Of a stretch of DNA of 18,915 bases, positions 17,089 through 18,915 are shown piece by piece. The notes beneath the pieces are model-generated. The model was given only the letters and a program-made list of their open reading frames with translations, did not search any database and was not told the DNA's origin. Made by a program: the position numbers and the translations under genes. Origin of the DNA: Deltaproteobacteria bacterium (GTDB lineage Bacteria > SAR324 > NAC60-12); assembly GCA_002730365.1 (NCBI GenBank), contig PBZZ01000003.1, positions 1-18,915 on the forward strand, given 5' to 3'. The stretch's first letter is position 1; each line of letters starts with the position of its first letter.

Positions 17089-17097
17089 CTCTATTCT

Positions 17098-18915
17098 TCA
17101 GAGTTGGATCCATAGCAGCAATAAGAAGGTACTGACAGTAAAGATGGTGGCGTAGTGTTGTACACTTCCGTTTTGCATTTGCTGGAACCAATATCCTCCA
17201 GTTCGTTGCAGCTTCACAACTCCCTGCAATAGTCCTTCAATTGCGTAACGGTCGAAGGTCTTCCAAAGAACACTGTGAGAGATATGGTGGAACGGCTGAA
17301 CAACCATAGTTGCGTAGACCGCATCTGCATTCCAGTTCTGAAGAGAAAAGCGCTCTGCACCCGCCAATAGAGAATCTGGACCAATGGCACGTGGCCAGCC
17401 GTTGCGATAACGTCGACTGGCAATTCCCCAAGCGATGAGCGCCAGTACCACCGACATCACCATCAGACCCAATTCCTCAATCACGGAGCCATGCAATTCG
17501 ATCTCTGCAAAGAATCCGTGGAAGTAGGCTTCCATACCGTTTGGCAGGAAGTGTAGCGCGTGTGGCACACCCAGAAAGCCTCCAAACGCAGCCAGAACCG
17601 CTAGTACGATCAACGGTAAGACCATACTCATCGGAGGTTCGTGAATTGACTCTTCATGTGCCCCTCGGAAAGATCCATGGAAAGTCAGGTAGATCATCCG
17701 GAACATGTAAAAGCTAGTCAAACCTGCGGTGAGAAAACCTAAGAACCAGAGTACTGGACTGCCAAATGGAGAACTGTAGGCACTCCAGAGAATTTCATCT
17801 TTGCTAAAGAATCCTGAGAAAAACGGAATGCCACTGATGGCCAAAGTACCAATCAACATTGTCGCATACGTCCAGGGTAACTTCTGGCGCAGCCCTCCCA
17901 TCCAGCGCATATCCTGTTCGTGATGCAGTGCATGAATGACAGCACCAGCCCCCAGAAAAAGCAAAGCCTTGAAAAATGCATGGGTTAGCACATGGAAAAT
18001 TCCTGCTCCAAACGCCCCAACGCCCATTGCCAGAAACATATAGCCGAGCTGACTAACAGTTGAGTAAGCGAGCACCTTCTTGATATCGGTCTGGGTCAGG
18101 GCAACCGTCGCTCCTAAGAGAGCTGTCACAGTCCCTAGCACGGCAATGACGGTGAGTGTGAAAGGTGCCAAAATGAACAGGAAACTCAGTTTAGCGATGA
18201 GGTACAATCCTGCTGTGACCATAGTGGCTGCGTGGATCAGAGCCGAAACAGGTGTTGGGCCTTCCATCGCATCTGGCAACCAAACATAGAGAGGAACTTG
18301 AGCAGACTTACCCGTTGCTCCAAGGAAAAGCAGCAAGGTGACCAGGGTGACGCTCAAACTACCTTCACCCAAGGCTCCTGCCTGTGCATTGATTTCATCA
18401 AAGCGCAGAGTGCCAAGATAGACAACGAGCATCATCACTGCCGAAAGCACTCCAAAGTCGCCAACTCGATTGAAAAGGAAGGCTTTCTTTGCTGCTTCCC
18501 CAGCAGAGATCTTTTCGTGGTAGAAGCCAATCAGCAAATACGAGCACAGACCAACCCCTTCCCAGCCAACAAACATCAGCAGCAGGTTGTCCGCTAAGAC
18601 CAACACCAGCATGAAGAACACGAACAGATTCAAAAACGCAAAGAATCGTCCGTAGTGCTCCTCATCCGCCATGTATCCGGCAGAGTAGACATGGATCAGG
18701 AATCCAATCCCTGTGATGATTAACAAGAATAAAGCTGTCAGAGGATCGACTTGAAAGCCTACCTCCAGTTGCAGATCACCAATGTGAATCCAACGCCAGA
18801 GTGTCTCTTGAATTGTTGCTGCGTTCTCACTCCACAGGGCGATACAAGCCCAAACGGATTGACCCAATGCGGCTAGTACAGCCAGTGGTCCAACCAAGGT
18901 TGTGAAGGTTCGGCC
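17098..18915 (-). CDS. nuoL: NADH-quinone oxidoreductase subunit L (5' end beyond the window)
   Basis: Membrane subunit of complex I with antiporter-like proton channels. About 605 codons are visible; the frame runs through the right edge (reading GRTFTT before a TTG at 18895-18897), so the true start lies outside, probably about 25 codons further. Counting from that TTG, GWEGVGLCSYLL carries the conserved channel Glu113 and GKSAQVPLYVWLPDAM the Lys197, with HAATMVTAG, DIKKVLAYSTVSQLGYMF and GIPFFSGFFSKDE following, the standard proton-channel signatures. The protein is hydrophobic throughout, with the long C-terminal part ending in a final membrane helix (FLLLLWIQL). In most genomes nuoM and nuoN follow directly; here rpoB does. 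An Mrp or DabB paralogue is less likely given the motifs and length. Confidence 0.95.
   Translation of the reverse strand, partial: GRTFTTLVGPLAVLAALGQSVWACIALWSENAATIQETLWRWIHIGDLQLEVGFQVDPLTALFLLIITGIGFLIHVYSAGYMADEEHYGRFFAFLNLFVFFMLVLVLADNLLLMFVGWEGVGLCSYLLIGFYHEKISAGEAAKKAFLFNRVGDFGVLSAVMMLVVYLGTLRFDEINAQAGALGEGSLSVTLVTLLLFLGATGKSAQVPLYVWLPDAMEGPTPVSALIHAATMVTAGLYLIAKLSFLFILAPFTLTVIAVLGTVTALLGATVALTQTDIKKVLAYSTVSQLGYMFLAMGVGAFGAGIFHVLTHAFFKALLFLGAGAVIHALHHEQDMRWMGGLRQKLPWTYATMLIGTLAISGIPFFSGFFSKDEILWSAYSSPFGSPVLWFLGFLTAGLTSFYMFRMIYLTFHGSFRGAHEESIHEPPMSMVLPLIVLAVLAAFGGFLGVPHALHFLPNGMEAYFHGFFAEIELHGSVIEELGLMVMSVVLALIAWGIASRRYRNGWPRAIGPDSLLAGAERFSLQNWNADAVYATMVVQPFHHISHSVLWKTFDRYAIEGLLQGVVKLQRTGGYWFQQMQNGSVQHYATIFTVSTFLLLLWIQL

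Noticed and set aside
17090..17120. Intrinsic terminator after nuoL
   Set aside because: No stable stem followed by a T run is visible; the sequence after the stop is A-rich and better explained as a promoter region.

Overview
The window is an 18.9 kb piece of a bacterial chromosome, densely packed, with every convincing gene on the minus strand, so transcription runs from high to low coordinates. It encodes RNA polymerase beta and an undivided beta', a complex I NuoL, and sugar-phosphate enzymes. The single-piece rpoC argues against cyanobacteria. Beta' carries a roughly 190-residue insert in the trigger loop (SI3 type), and the beta sequence is very close to proteobacterial proteins. Base composition is near balanced by eye. 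A Gram-negative, proteobacteria-like organism, perhaps a delta-type or marine SAR324-like lineage, is my inference; the sequence does not prove it. There are no tRNA or rRNA genes, CRISPR arrays, insertion sequences or transposases.

Layout in the direction of transcription: nuoL (5' end outside the window), a 323 bp gene-free leader with tandem promoter-like sequences, rpoB, rpoC, tkt, rpiA, gap, a class I SAM methyltransferase, a 111-residue phage-like hypothetical protein, an orphan DNA-type methyltransferase, a 70-residue two-helix membrane protein, a small exported TPR protein, a YcbL-type metallo-beta-lactamase-fold hydrolase, a membrane protein with a ribosomal L7/L12-like tail, and the first codons of a further membrane or secreted protein at the left edge.

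The two notable architectural points are these. (1) The nuoL/rpoB junction breaks two conserved gene orders at once: rpoB is not preceded by rplJL, and nuoL is not followed by nuoMN. The leader between them holds two promoter-like elements, a palindrome over one -10 box, and a short reading frame with a consensus Shine-Dalgarno and a complementary sequence downstream. (2) rpoBC is followed closely by tkt-rpiA-gap, with tkt and rpiA overlapping by 14 nt, which suggests that transcription capacity and pentose/triose phosphate metabolism share mRNA.

The lower third (about 1440-4523) is a string of small, stop/start-overlapping genes around two methyltransferases. I see no restriction enzyme or recognisable defence effector there. 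It is the most accessory-looking part of the window and the least understood.
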